Program-made: the position numbers and the translations under genes | Shown: positions 1 to 5,256 of the stretch, in pieces | Position numbering within the stretch: the first letter of the stretch is position 1 | How the letters are laid out: each line of letters starts with the position of its first letter | Assembly: GCA_031272345.1 (NCBI GenBank) | Contig: JAISTZ010000065.1 | Span: 1 to 5,256 of the forward strand | Direction: 5' to 3' | DNA from: Spirochaetaceae bacterium | GTDB lineage: Bacteria > Spirochaetota > Spirochaetia > Treponematales > Treponemataceae | Length of the DNA: 5,256 nt | Notes under the pieces: generated by a model | The model's database searches: none | Told to the model about the DNA's origin: nothing | What the model saw: the letters and a program-made list of their open reading frames with translations, nothing else

Positions 1-195
1 GAGCGCATTCCCGTCATTTTCCACATCGAACTTTCAAACGAGAGGATGGCGGACACCATTGCCGGTGAGACGGGGGCAAAAAAACTGCTGCTCCATTCTG
101 CGCACAATGTGTCCAAGAAGGATTTGGACTCCGGCAAAACCTATCTGGACTTCATGGGGGCCAATGTTGAAGCCCTCAAGGAGGCGTTGCGGTAA
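1..195 (+). CDS. Metal ABC transporter substrate-binding protein (ZnuA/TroA superfamily), C-terminal end only
   Basis: The reading frame is open from the first base of the window and ends at TAA 193-195, giving the last 64 residues of a larger protein. Residues 1-15 (RIPVIFHIELSNE) look like a beta strand plus the start of a helix. A GAKKLLLHSAHNVS stretch (25-38) and a final helix TYLDFMGANVEALKEAL follow, which is the usual ending of ZnuA-like cluster A-I solute-binding proteins that deliver Zn2+ or Mn2+ to an ABC importer outside the cytoplasmic membrane. The histidines at 32 and 35 sit in the region where the last metal ligand of this family is expected, but I cannot assign the ligand without the rest of the protein. 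The identity is strongly supported by the ATPase and permease genes that follow directly. The stop overlaps the ATPase start by one base (TAATG). The metal (zinc or manganese) cannot be told from this fragment. Confidence 0.85.
   Translation, partial: ERIPVIFHIELSNERMADTIAGETGAKKLLLHSAHNVSKKDLDSGKTYLDFMGANVEALKEALR
178..184 (+). promoter_or_regulatory. Ribosome binding site of the ABC ATPase gene
   Basis: AAGGAGG, a near-perfect Shine-Dalgarno sequence, lies inside the end of the substrate-binding protein gene, 10 bases before ATG 195. It supports that start and translational coupling through the TAATG junction. Confidence 0.8.
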
Positions 196-974
196 TGAAC
201 ACCATCACGGACAACCTGTTGACCTGCCGGAACGCATCCTTCGGCTACGACGGACACGCGGTTGTCCGTGATGTAAGCTTCACCGTGCGCCCCGGCGATT
301 ACCTCTGCATCCTGGGCGAGAACGGCTCCGGCAAGAGCACACTGCTCAAGGGCCTGCTGCGACTCCTTCCTCCCCTAAGCGGCCCGCCCGGCAGCGTCAC
401 ATTTGCGCCGTCCGTCAGGGCCAATGAAATCGGCTATCTTTCCCAGGCTGAGGCGGCAAAAAAGGACTTCCCCGCCGGGGTGGGCGAAATCGTGCTGTCG
501 GGACTTGTGGGGCGCATGGGCCTCCGGCCCTTTTACACGCGCAAGGAAAAAGCGGCTGCGGAAGAAACCATGCGCCGCCTTGAAGTGTTTGAATTAAAAA
601 ACCGCTGTTTCCGGGAATTGTCCGGGGGGCAGCAGCGGCGCGTGCTCATTGCACGGGCACTCTGCGCCGCGCAAAAACTTCTCGCCCTTGACGAACCCGC
701 CGCCGGACTTGACCCGCTGGTGACCGGCGAGTTATATGCCCTGCTGGCAAAAATAAATCAGGAGGCCGGCGTCACCCTGATCGTGGTTACCCATGACATT
801 CAGGGGGCGCTGAAATACGCGAGCCATATTCTGCACCTTGCCGGGGGCGGCTATTTCTTCGGCACGACCGGCGAATACACCGGGTCGGATTTTTTGAAGA
901 GATTCAAGGGCGAACCCCATCGGCGTTCCGCGCCGCAACCATACGAACTTTTTACAGGAGGACAAGATGTTTGA
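195..974 (+). CDS. Metal ABC transporter ATP-binding protein (ZnuC/TroB type)
   Basis: This 259-residue protein is the cytoplasmic ATPase that powers a zinc or manganese importer; a dimer would sit under the permease. All ABC landmarks are visible in order: Walker A GENGSGKST (41-49), Q-loop glutamine in YLSQ (84), signature LSGGQ (142-146), Walker B LLALDEP (162-168), D-loop GLD (171-173) and switch histidine in VVTHD (200). Length and the short post-switch tail are normal for ZnuC-like ATPases, and nothing essential is missing. The ATG is preceded by AAGGAGG and overlaps the stop of the binding protein by one base. The 3' end overlaps the permease start by 8 bases. The ATPase alone could be from other importer classes; the assignment to a metal importer rests on its neighbours, an ABC-3 permease and a ZnuA-like binding protein. 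Zinc versus manganese is not resolved. Confidence 0.95.
   Translation: MNTITDNLLTCRNASFGYDGHAVVRDVSFTVRPGDYLCILGENGSGKSTLLKGLLRLLPPLSGPPGSVTFAPSVRANEIGYLSQAEAAKKDFPAGVGEIVLSGLVGRMGLRPFYTRKEKAAAEETMRRLEVFELKNRCFRELSGGQQRRVLIARALCAAQKLLALDEPAAGLDPLVTGELYALLAKINQEAGVTLIVVTHDIQGALKYASHILHLAGGGYFFGTTGEYTGSDFLKRFKGEPHRRSAPQPYELFTGGQDV
956..961 (+). promoter_or_regulatory. Ribosome binding site of the permease gene
   Basis: AGGAGG ends 5 bases before ATG 967 and lies within the last codons of the ATPase gene. It fixes the permease start and indicates coupled translation across the 8-base overlap. Confidence 0.85.
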
Positions 975-2259
975 CATTATTACCACCCTGCAAGAAATGT
1001 TTAGCTACACATTCCTTGTGCGGGCCTTTGTGGTCGGCGCGCTTGTTTCGGTCTGCGCCGCGCTTTTGGGAGTGAGCCTCGTGCTTAAACGCTACTCCAT
1101 GATCGGGGACGGACTGTCCCACGTGGGCTTCGGCGCGCTGGCCCTGGCGACCGCGCTGAACGCCGCTCCCCTTGCGGTCTCAATCCCGGTGGTCATCACC
1201 GCGGCGTTTCTGCTTTTGCGCCTGGGGGAGAAGCATCTCATAAAAGGAGACGCCGCGATCGCGCTCATTTCGACATCATCCCTGGCGCTCGGCGTGGTGA
1301 TTATCTCCCAGACGACAGGCATGAACACCGATGTCTGCAACTATTTGTTCGGCAGTATTCTCGCAATGAACAAAACCGATGTGTACCTGAGCGTCCTCCT
1401 GTCCGTCACGGTGCTCGGCCTCTTCGTGATTTTTTATCACAAATTATTTGCCCTCACCTTTGACGAAACCTTCGCGAAGGCAACGGGAGTAAGAACCGGC
1501 GTGTTCAATATGCTCATCGCGTTTTTGACGGCGATAACCATCGTGCTTGGTATGCGCATGATGGGGGCCATGCTCATTTCCGCGCTCATCATTTTCCCCG
1601 CGCTCACGTCAATGCGGGTGTTCAAAAAGTGGAAGAGCGTAAGTGTAAGCTCTGTGTGTGTTTCCCTCGTCTGTTACTTCTCCGGCATCGTCATTTCATA
1701 CATATACGCCATGCCCACCGGCGCGAGCGTGGTGCTGGTGAACATAGCGGCATTTGCGGCATTTGCGTTGTGCAATTGGATAATGAACCACAGGCCCCGC
1801 CGGCTTGCGGCACGAAATCGTATTGCGCCCCTGTTGTCCGCGGTTTTTCTTCTTTTCGTTTCCTCCCGTGAAATCTACGCGGCGGAACCAAAAATCATCA
1901 CCATAAAAGAAAAAATGTTCATAGCCCAGGTGAACGACGTGTATTTAAACCCCAAGGATTATCTGGGAAAGACAATCCGCCTGGAGGGACTTTTCAAACG
2001 CGAGCAGTCGGACTATGGCGCCTATTGCTTTGTGCTGCGCTACGGCCCCGGCTGCTGCGGTTCAGACGGCAACTCCGGTTTCGAGGTTGCCTGGGAACCG
2101 CGAAATAAAACCCTCGCCAAATACCCCGCCGTTGACGCATGGGTTGAGGCAACCGGCGTCCTGAAAACATATCAGGAAAACGGTTTCCCCTATTTGTATC
2201 TCTCCCTGTCGAGCCTTACGGTGCTGGACAAACGGGGCGCGGAGTTTGTGACCCAGTAG
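967..2259 (+). CDS. Metal ABC transporter permease (ABC-3 family) with fused C-terminal YcgQ/DUF1980-like domain
   Basis: Residues about 10-270 form the membrane channel of a zinc or manganese ABC importer. About eight hydrophobic segments can be seen (roughly 16-40, 54-86, 95-117, 136-157, 178-196, 198-215, 227-248, 253-272). Family-typical stretches are GDGLSHVGFGALAL (47-60) and GAMLISALIIFPALTS (200-215). ABC-3 permeases normally stop near here, at 260-300 residues. This one runs on to 430. An arginine-rich stretch (RPRRLAARNR, 276-285) is followed by a hydrophobic segment (286-300) and an Ala-rich IYAAEP, which together look like a signal peptide or extra membrane helix. A polar domain (306-430) follows, with GKTIRLEGLFKRE, C354, CC at 363-364 and D367. 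The R-x-x-x-x-CC-x-x-D spacing recalls the YcgQ/DUF1980 (TIGR03943) domain, which I know from memory only. By the positive-inside rule this domain should face outside the cytoplasm. The start has AGGAGG 5 bases upstream. The domain's role is unknown; metal binding is an inference from its cysteines and context. Confidence 0.9.
   Translation: MFDIITTLQEMFSYTFLVRAFVVGALVSVCAALLGVSLVLKRYSMIGDGLSHVGFGALALATALNAAPLAVSIPVVITAAFLLLRLGEKHLIKGDAAIALISTSSLALGVVIISQTTGMNTDVCNYLFGSILAMNKTDVYLSVLLSVTVLGLFVIFYHKLFALTFDETFAKATGVRTGVFNMLIAFLTAITIVLGMRMMGAMLISALIIFPALTSMRVFKKWKSVSVSSVCVSLVCYFSGIVISYIYAMPTGASVVLVNIAAFAAFALCNWIMNHRPRRLAARNRIAPLLSAVFLLFVSSREIYAAEPKIITIKEKMFIAQVNDVYLNPKDYLGKTIRLEGLFKREQSDYGAYCFVLRYGPGCCGSDGNSGFEVAWEPRNKTLAKYPAVDAWVEATGVLKTYQENGFPYLYLSLSSLTVLDKRGAEFVTQ
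1747..1767 (+). repeat. Short in-gene tandem repeat in the last permease helix
   Basis: GCGGCATTT occurs twice in a row (1747-1755 and 1756-1764), followed by GCG. It encodes AAFAAFA in the last predicted helix of the permease core. The unit is three codons, so copy-number change would keep the frame. It is probably just simple membrane-helix sequence. Confidence 0.5.
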
Positions 2260-2270
2260 ATTTTTACGGC

Positions 2271-2299
2271 TTGACCTTTCGGCGCTGTCAAAGTAAGAT
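2271..2299 (+). promoter_or_regulatory. Candidate promoter with overlapping inverted repeat (possible operator) before the TetR gene
   Basis: TTGACC (2271-2276) and TAAGAT (2294-2299), 17 bases apart, resemble sigma-70 -35 and -10 boxes (5 of 6 and 4 of 6 matches). An inverted repeat, TTGAC (2271-2275) and GTCAA (2287-2291), covers the -35 box and the spacer, a placement typical of a repressor operator, so TetR autoregulation is conceivable. Against it, the predicted transcript would start about 2306, directly on the ribosome binding site, leaving only about ten leader bases. The gene could instead be read through from the transporter operon. Confidence 0.3.
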
Positions 2300-2305
2300 G
2301 GAGCC

Positions 2306-2310
2306 GGAGG
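2306..2310 (+). promoter_or_regulatory. Ribosome binding site that decides the TetR start
   Basis: GGAGG sits 5 bases before ATG 2316. The earlier in-frame starts (TTG 2271, ATG 2298) have no comparable site, so 2316 is preferred. Confidence 0.65.
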
Positions 2311-2315
2311 CCGGC

Positions 2316-2885
2316 ATGAAAAAAGGAGATCCCCGGGTTCGTTACACCAAAATGATTCTGAAGGAGAGTTTGCTTGAGCTGATGAAGCAGCGCCCGGTTG
2401 CGAAAATCGGCATAAAAGAGATTTGCGCGGCAGCGGACGTAAGCCGGTCAACCTTTTACACCTATTACAAGGACGTATACGATCTCTTCGAGCAGATTGC
2501 GGAGGAAACCCTCAACTTTGTCGAAGGGATTATGACGAATTATGAGGTTGCGTCCATGCGCAGCCAGCGGGCGCTTTTGGCGACGACAGAAACGATCTTG
2601 CAGTACATCGCGGACAACAGCAATTCCCTCCAGGTGCTCCTCGGCGAAAACGGCGACATCGGTTTTCAGACACGGTTCTTCAGCAAATTTGTGGACCTCT
2701 TCGGCAGAGTCATAAAGAAAAACGCCGAAAATCCCGTGGACGAAAAAACCCACGAGTGTTATTCCGTGTTCGTTGTCTACGGGGGAATCGGCCTCATCCG
2801 GCACTGGCTCAAAAACAACATGCACATTCCCATCCCGGAAATGGCCAGGATGATGCTCTCATTAACCCAGGAAGCGCGGCGATAG
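2316..2885 (+). CDS. TetR/AcrR family transcriptional regulator
   Basis: With the ATG at 2316 the protein has 189 residues, normal for a TetR regulator. The N-terminal DNA-binding domain spans about residues 6-55: a first helix after DPRVRYTK, then the helix-turn-helix IGIKEICAAADVSRSTFYTYY (about 31-51) with the family hallmark STFYTYYKD. The C-terminal part (about 60-189) is an all-helical ligand-binding and dimerisation region. It ends with GGIGLIRHWLKNNMHIPIPE, the pattern (G-x-x-G-x-x-x-x-W-L) seen in a common Firmicutes and spirochaete TetR subgroup. The ligand cannot be inferred. The gene starts 56 bases after the permease with no visible terminator between them, so it could be part of the transporter transcript or have its own promoter. 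Metal importers are usually controlled by Fur/Zur or DtxR proteins, so a TetR neighbour need not regulate the importer. A longer reading from TTG 2271 or ATG 2298 is possible but has weaker initiation signals. Confidence 0.9.
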   Translation: MKKGDPRVRYTKMILKESLLELMKQRPVAKIGIKEICAAADVSRSTFYTYYKDVYDLFEQIAEETLNFVEGIMTNYEVASMRSQRALLATTETILQYIADNSNSLQVLLGENGDIGFQTRFFSKFVDLFGRVIKKNAENPVDEKTHECYSVFVVYGGIGLIRHWLKNNMHIPIPEMARMMLSLTQEARR

Positions 2886-2911
2886 ACGCGGCGGCAGGCC
2901 CCTGAACGGAA

Positions 2912-2940
2912 TTGGCGCGGCCCTTGATTTAGGGTATACT
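2912..2940 (+). promoter_or_regulatory. Promoter of the ATP-grasp gene, predicted to give a leaderless mRNA
   Basis: TTGGCG (2912-2917) and TATACT (2935-2940) are separated by exactly 17 bases and match the sigma-70 consensus at 4 of 6 and 5 of 6 positions. Transcription would start about 2946-2948, and the ATG of the next gene is at 2947. No Shine-Dalgarno-like sequence lies between the -10 box and the ATG, so the message would be leaderless. A short CCCT/AGGG inverted repeat (2921-2924 and 2931-2934) lies in the spacer. Confidence 0.6.
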
Positions 2941-2946
2941 TCTTCC

Positions 2947-4569
2947 ATGAACCATACGTGCATCATCCTTGGGGCTGGGACCATGCAGAAACCTGCGATT
3001 CTCGCCGCCAGGGAACTGGGCTTTTTTGTGATTGCCCTCGACGCGAACCCCCGGGCCGAGGCGGTCCCCCTGGCGGACCGGTTCGTAGGGATAGACATCA
3101 AAGACGCGGAGGCCGTGCGGGATTTCGCCCTGGCGGCGCGGCGCGGGAGCTCCCTCCCGGATCTGCCCGCCGGGGAGCTTGGGGCCGTGTTCACCGCGGG
3201 CACGGACTTCTCCGCCTCCGTGTCCCTGGCCTGCGAAGCCTGCGGCCTGCCCGGGCACAGCTTCGAGGCGGCCCTGAACGCCAGCGATAAGGTGCGGATG
3301 CGCCGGTGTTTCCAGGCGGCCCGGGCGCCCTCCCCGAAATTTCTGGAGCTCGATTTTTCCGGCAAAGGCCCCGTCCCTCAGGGACTCCCCCCGGGCTTTC
3401 AGCTCCCCCTGGTGGTAAAACCCGTGGACAACATGGGCGCCCGGGGGTGCCGCATGGTCCGCACACCGGAGGAACTGGAGGGGGCCCTCGCGGACGCGGC
3501 GGCCAACTCCCGCACGGGCCGGGTCATCCTGGAGGAGTACATGGAGGGGCCGGAATTTTCGATCGACGCCCTGGTGCACCAGGGAACCCTCACGATTTGC
3601 GGCTTCGCGGACAGGCACATCTTCTTCCCCCCGTATTTTGTCGAAATGGGACACACCATGCCCAGCCGGCTCAGCCCGGAAGGGGCCCTCCCCCTGATTC
3701 ACGCCTTTGCCAAAGGCGTTTTCAGCCTGGGCCTCACCTGCGGCGCCGCCAAGGGTGACGTAAAACTCACCCCCAGGGGCCCCATGATAGGAGAAATCGC
3801 GGCCCGCCTTTCCGGGGGCTACATGTCCGGCTGGACCTACCCCCTGGCGTCGGGACTCAACCTCACCAAAGAGGCCCTCCGCATCGCGGCGGGACAGCCC
3901 CCGGCGGACATGGAACACCGGCGGGTCCCCCTGCCGTCCGCCCCCGGCGTCCCCCTCCGGCTCTACGACGTTCCCTGCACGGCGGTCTCCGCCGAGCGGG
4001 CCTGGATTTCCGTCCCCGGAGTCATCACCGAGACCCTCGGCCTGGACGAAGCCCGGCGCATCCCCGGAGTCACCGGCCTGTTCCTGCGGGCCTCCGGCGG
4101 GGACGGGGTCGTCTTCCCCAGGAACAACGTGCAGAAATGCGGCAACGTGATAGCCCTGGGAAAAGACCATGCCCAGGCAATAGACGCGGCGGAAAGGGCC
4201 GTGGGCGCGGTCGTCCTCCGGCTCGAACCGGGAAACCCCGATACCGGGGCCTTCCTCCGGGGAAAAGACGGGGCCCCTGAGCAGGGCTTCCCGCCCCCGG
4301 CCTTCGCCGTCCCCCCTGAGGTCCTGGGGGCCCTCCCGGAAGAGACAGCCCTCATCCCGGCGGGGGCGCCCGCGGCAGAGTCCCTCCCCGCAAGCCTCGC
4401 CCCCTTCCTGGACTCCCCCCGGGACTGGAACTGCCGCACCCTCCGCCAGACCCTCGCCCGGTTCGACTCCCTGCGCCCGGACCACCCGCCCCTCGGGGCC
4501 CGCGCGTTCTGGCTCGCCTGCATCCGGGGGGGCATCCAGGGGGCCCTCGCCCTGGCAGATGAAGGTTAA
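2947..4569 (+). CDS. ATP-grasp domain protein (carboxylate-amine ligase type, substrate unknown)
   Basis: This 540-residue cytoplasmic protein should couple ATP hydrolysis to joining a carboxylate and an amine or thiol through an acyl-phosphate. The order fits the family. A Rossmann-like pre-ATP-grasp domain comes first (1-105; IILGAGTMQKPAI, then VIALDANPRA). The linker NASDKVRMRRCFQAARAPSPKF (111-132) matches the usual DK-x-x-x-R form. The ATP-grasp core (about 115-320) has K158 in PLVVKPVDNMG, LEEYMEGPEFS (195-205) and the probable Mg2+ ligands D271 and E283 in GEIAARLSGG. A C-terminal lobe (about 350-425; VPGVTGLFLRASGGD, then NNVQKCGNVIALG) resembles the end of L-amino-acid-ligase or PurK-like proteins. 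A further 110 residues (430-540) are proline-rich at first and end in FWLACIRGGIQGALALAD, which looks folded; I do not recognise it. The ATG is chosen because the first beta strand begins directly after it. GC is much higher than in the transporter genes. Specific function is not assignable. Confidence 0.88.
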   Translation: MNHTCIILGAGTMQKPAILAARELGFFVIALDANPRAEAVPLADRFVGIDIKDAEAVRDFALAARRGSSLPDLPAGELGAVFTAGTDFSASVSLACEACGLPGHSFEAALNASDKVRMRRCFQAARAPSPKFLELDFSGKGPVPQGLPPGFQLPLVVKPVDNMGARGCRMVRTPEELEGALADAAANSRTGRVILEEYMEGPEFSIDALVHQGTLTICGFADRHIFFPPYFVEMGHTMPSRLSPEGALPLIHAFAKGVFSLGLTCGAAKGDVKLTPRGPMIGEIAARLSGGYMSGWTYPLASGLNLTKEALRIAAGQPPADMEHRRVPLPSAPGVPLRLYDVPCTAVSAERAWISVPGVITETLGLDEARRIPGVTGLFLRASGGDGVVFPRNNVQKCGNVIALGKDHAQAIDAAERAVGAVVLRLEPGNPDTGAFLRGKDGAPEQGFPPPAFAVPPEVLGALPEETALIPAGAPAAESLPASLAPFLDSPRDWNCRTLRQTLARFDSLRPDHPPLGARAFWLACIRGGIQGALALADEG

Positions 4570-4600
4570 GCAAAGCTATTTTACTGCCGATACATTAGGT

Positions 4601-5256
4601 ATGGCGCGGTTCACCAAAAAAGTTTCTGTCCTCGCGGTTTGTGCGCTTTGTGTGGCTGCCTGGAGCGTCTTTGCCGCCGAGGGGCGGCCCTTCAACCTGC
4701 TTTCGGAGGTCGAAAAAGCCGGGGCCGCCTTTTTTTGGGACCCCCTGAGCGCGAGCGGTGTAATAGAAAAAAACGGACACAGCTTCACCTTCCGGGAGGG
4801 CTCCTCGGCGGCCGTATTTGACAACAGGCTGCTCGTCTTTGTTGACCCGCCGGAAAAAAAGAACGGGTCCTTATACGTGTCCCAGGATTTTCTCTCCCAC
4901 GCGGGCCGGGTGTTTTCCGCGGAACCGGGAAAATCCGGCCAGGGCAAGGACAGCTTCTATAAAATCGGCGCGATTCTGATCGACCCCGGCCACGGGGGCA
5001 AGGACCCGGGCACCAACCGGGACATCGTTGTGGACGGCAAAAAAGTCACGGTCCTCGAAAAGGACATCACCCTGGAAGTCTCCAAACTCCTCTACGCCAA
5101 ATTGAAGAAAGCCTATCCGGGCAAGAAGATACAGTTGACCAGGAGCGACGACAGGTTCCTCTCCCTGGACGACCGGGTGGAAATAGCCCATTCCATGGCC
5201 CTCGGCCCCAGGGAGGCCGTCCTGTACATCTCGGTCCACGTGAACGCCTCCCCGGA
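4601..5256 (+). CDS. N-acetylmuramoyl-L-alanine amidase (Amidase_3), exported, 3'-truncated by the window end
   Basis: The frame is open to the last base, giving 218 residues of an incomplete protein. From ATG 4601 it begins with a clear signal peptide: MARFTKK, a hydrophobic core (8-23), and a VFA|AE cleavage site after residue 25. The next domain (about 27-110; AFFWDPLSASGVIEKNGHSF) looks like the substrate- or wall-binding N-terminal domain of spirochaete-type amidases. The catalytic domain starts at about 124 (GAILIDPGHGGKDPGT). Three Amidase_3 zinc ligands can be placed: H131 in PGHGG, E153 in LEKDITLEV and H213 in SVHVNAS. The catalytic glutamate lies beyond the window. Such enzymes cut the amide bond between muramic acid and the stem peptide in peptidoglycan, outside the cytoplasmic membrane. 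The frame also allows ATG 4559, overlapping the ATP-grasp stop by 11 bases, with AGGGGG 15 bases upstream (4538-4543). That would add 14 polar residues before the signal peptide, so 4601 is preferred, although only AGG abuts it. Confidence 0.92.
   Translation, partial: MARFTKKVSVLAVCALCVAAWSVFAAEGRPFNLLSEVEKAGAAFFWDPLSASGVIEKNGHSFTFREGSSAAVFDNRLLVFVDPPEKKNGSLYVSQDFLSHAGRVFSAEPGKSGQGKDSFYKIGAILIDPGHGGKDPGTNRDIVVDGKKVTVLEKDITLEVSKLLYAKLKKAYPGKKIQLTRSDDRFLSLDDRVEIAHSMALGPREAVLYISVHVNASP

Noticed and set aside
2271..2315. TetR start at TTG 2271 or ATG 2298
   Set aside because: Neither has a ribosome binding site, and the extra residues (MTFRRCQSK) are not typical. ATG 2316 has GGAGG at 5 bases.
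2257..2316. Terminator after the permease gene
   Set aside because: No GC-rich stem followed by a T run. The TTTTT at 2261-2265 has no hairpin before it.
2062..2451. 129-codon - strand frame across the permease end and the TetR start
   Set aside because: No recognisable motif, and it lies opposite two well-supported genes.
2921..2934. CCCT/AGGG hairpin as a terminator of the TetR gene
   Set aside because: Only four base pairs and no T run; it sits within the promoter spacer.
3306..3758. 150-codon + strand frame inside the ATP-grasp gene
   Set aside because: The translation is dominated by G, P and R and is typical of an off-frame reading of GC-rich DNA.
2929..4485. Long open frame (518 codons) on the - strand opposite the ATP-grasp gene
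   Set aside because: It is rich in G, R, E and P with no domain pattern, and it lies opposite a gene with very high third-position GC, which removes stops from the complementary frame. The + strand frame has clear ATP-grasp motifs.
4601..4660. Lipoprotein signal in the amidase (cysteines at residues 14 and 17)
   Set aside because: The residues before each cysteine (LAV-C and CAL-C) do not fit a lipobox, and a normal VFA|AE cleavage site follows.
4576..4947. - strand frame opposite the amidase start
   Set aside because: No motif, and the opposite strand carries a signal peptide and an amidase fold.
1..5256. tRNA or rRNA genes, CRISPR arrays, insertion sequences, riboswitches
   Set aside because: No repeat-spacer pattern, transposase-like protein, long inverted repeats or recognisable RNA gene was found on reading. 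Almost all bases are in coding genes; the only gaps are 56 and 61 bases, plus 31 before the amidase.

Overview
The window shows five protein genes, all on the + strand and tightly packed, and no RNA genes, mobile elements or CRISPR. The coding style (very GC-rich, strong Shine-Dalgarno sites in part of the window) and the protein types fit a bacterium. From memory, the amidase N-terminal region, the ATP-grasp protein and the TetR protein resemble spirochaete (Treponema-like) proteins, but this is an impression that only a database search could confirm; a Firmicute is the main alternative.

Region 1 (1-2259) is the distal part of a metal (zinc or manganese type) ABC importer operon: the C-terminal end of the extracytoplasmic metal-binding protein (1-195), the ATPase (195-974) and the membrane permease (967-2259). 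The three reading frames overlap by 1 and 8 bases, and each downstream gene has a strong Shine-Dalgarno site inside the preceding gene, so they are almost certainly translated as a coupled unit. The permease is unusually long: after a complete ABC-3 type permease of about 270 residues it continues, in frame, through a signal-peptide-like segment into a roughly 125-residue extra domain with a CC-x-x-D motif that resembles the YcgQ/DUF1980 family.

Region 2 (2260-2885) encodes a TetR-family repressor-like regulator of about 189 residues. It lies 56 bases downstream of the transporter and may be its regulator or autoregulated; an inverted repeat and a candidate promoter lie in the gap.

Region 3 (2886-5256) starts with a good sigma-70-like promoter placed so that transcription should begin at or within a base or two of the ATG of the next gene, suggesting a leaderless mRNA. 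That gene (2947-4569) is a 540-residue ATP-grasp ligase of unknown substrate, markedly richer in GC than the transporter genes. It abuts or overlaps the start of an exported N-acetylmuramoyl-L-alanine amidase (4601 to beyond the window end), a cell-wall hydrolase cut off by the window edge before its catalytic C-terminal part is complete.

Working together: the first three genes import a divalent metal across the cytoplasmic membrane, the TetR protein is a likely local regulator, and the last two may form a separate unit. The amidase is itself a zinc enzyme, but there is no sequence evidence linking it functionally to the transporter.
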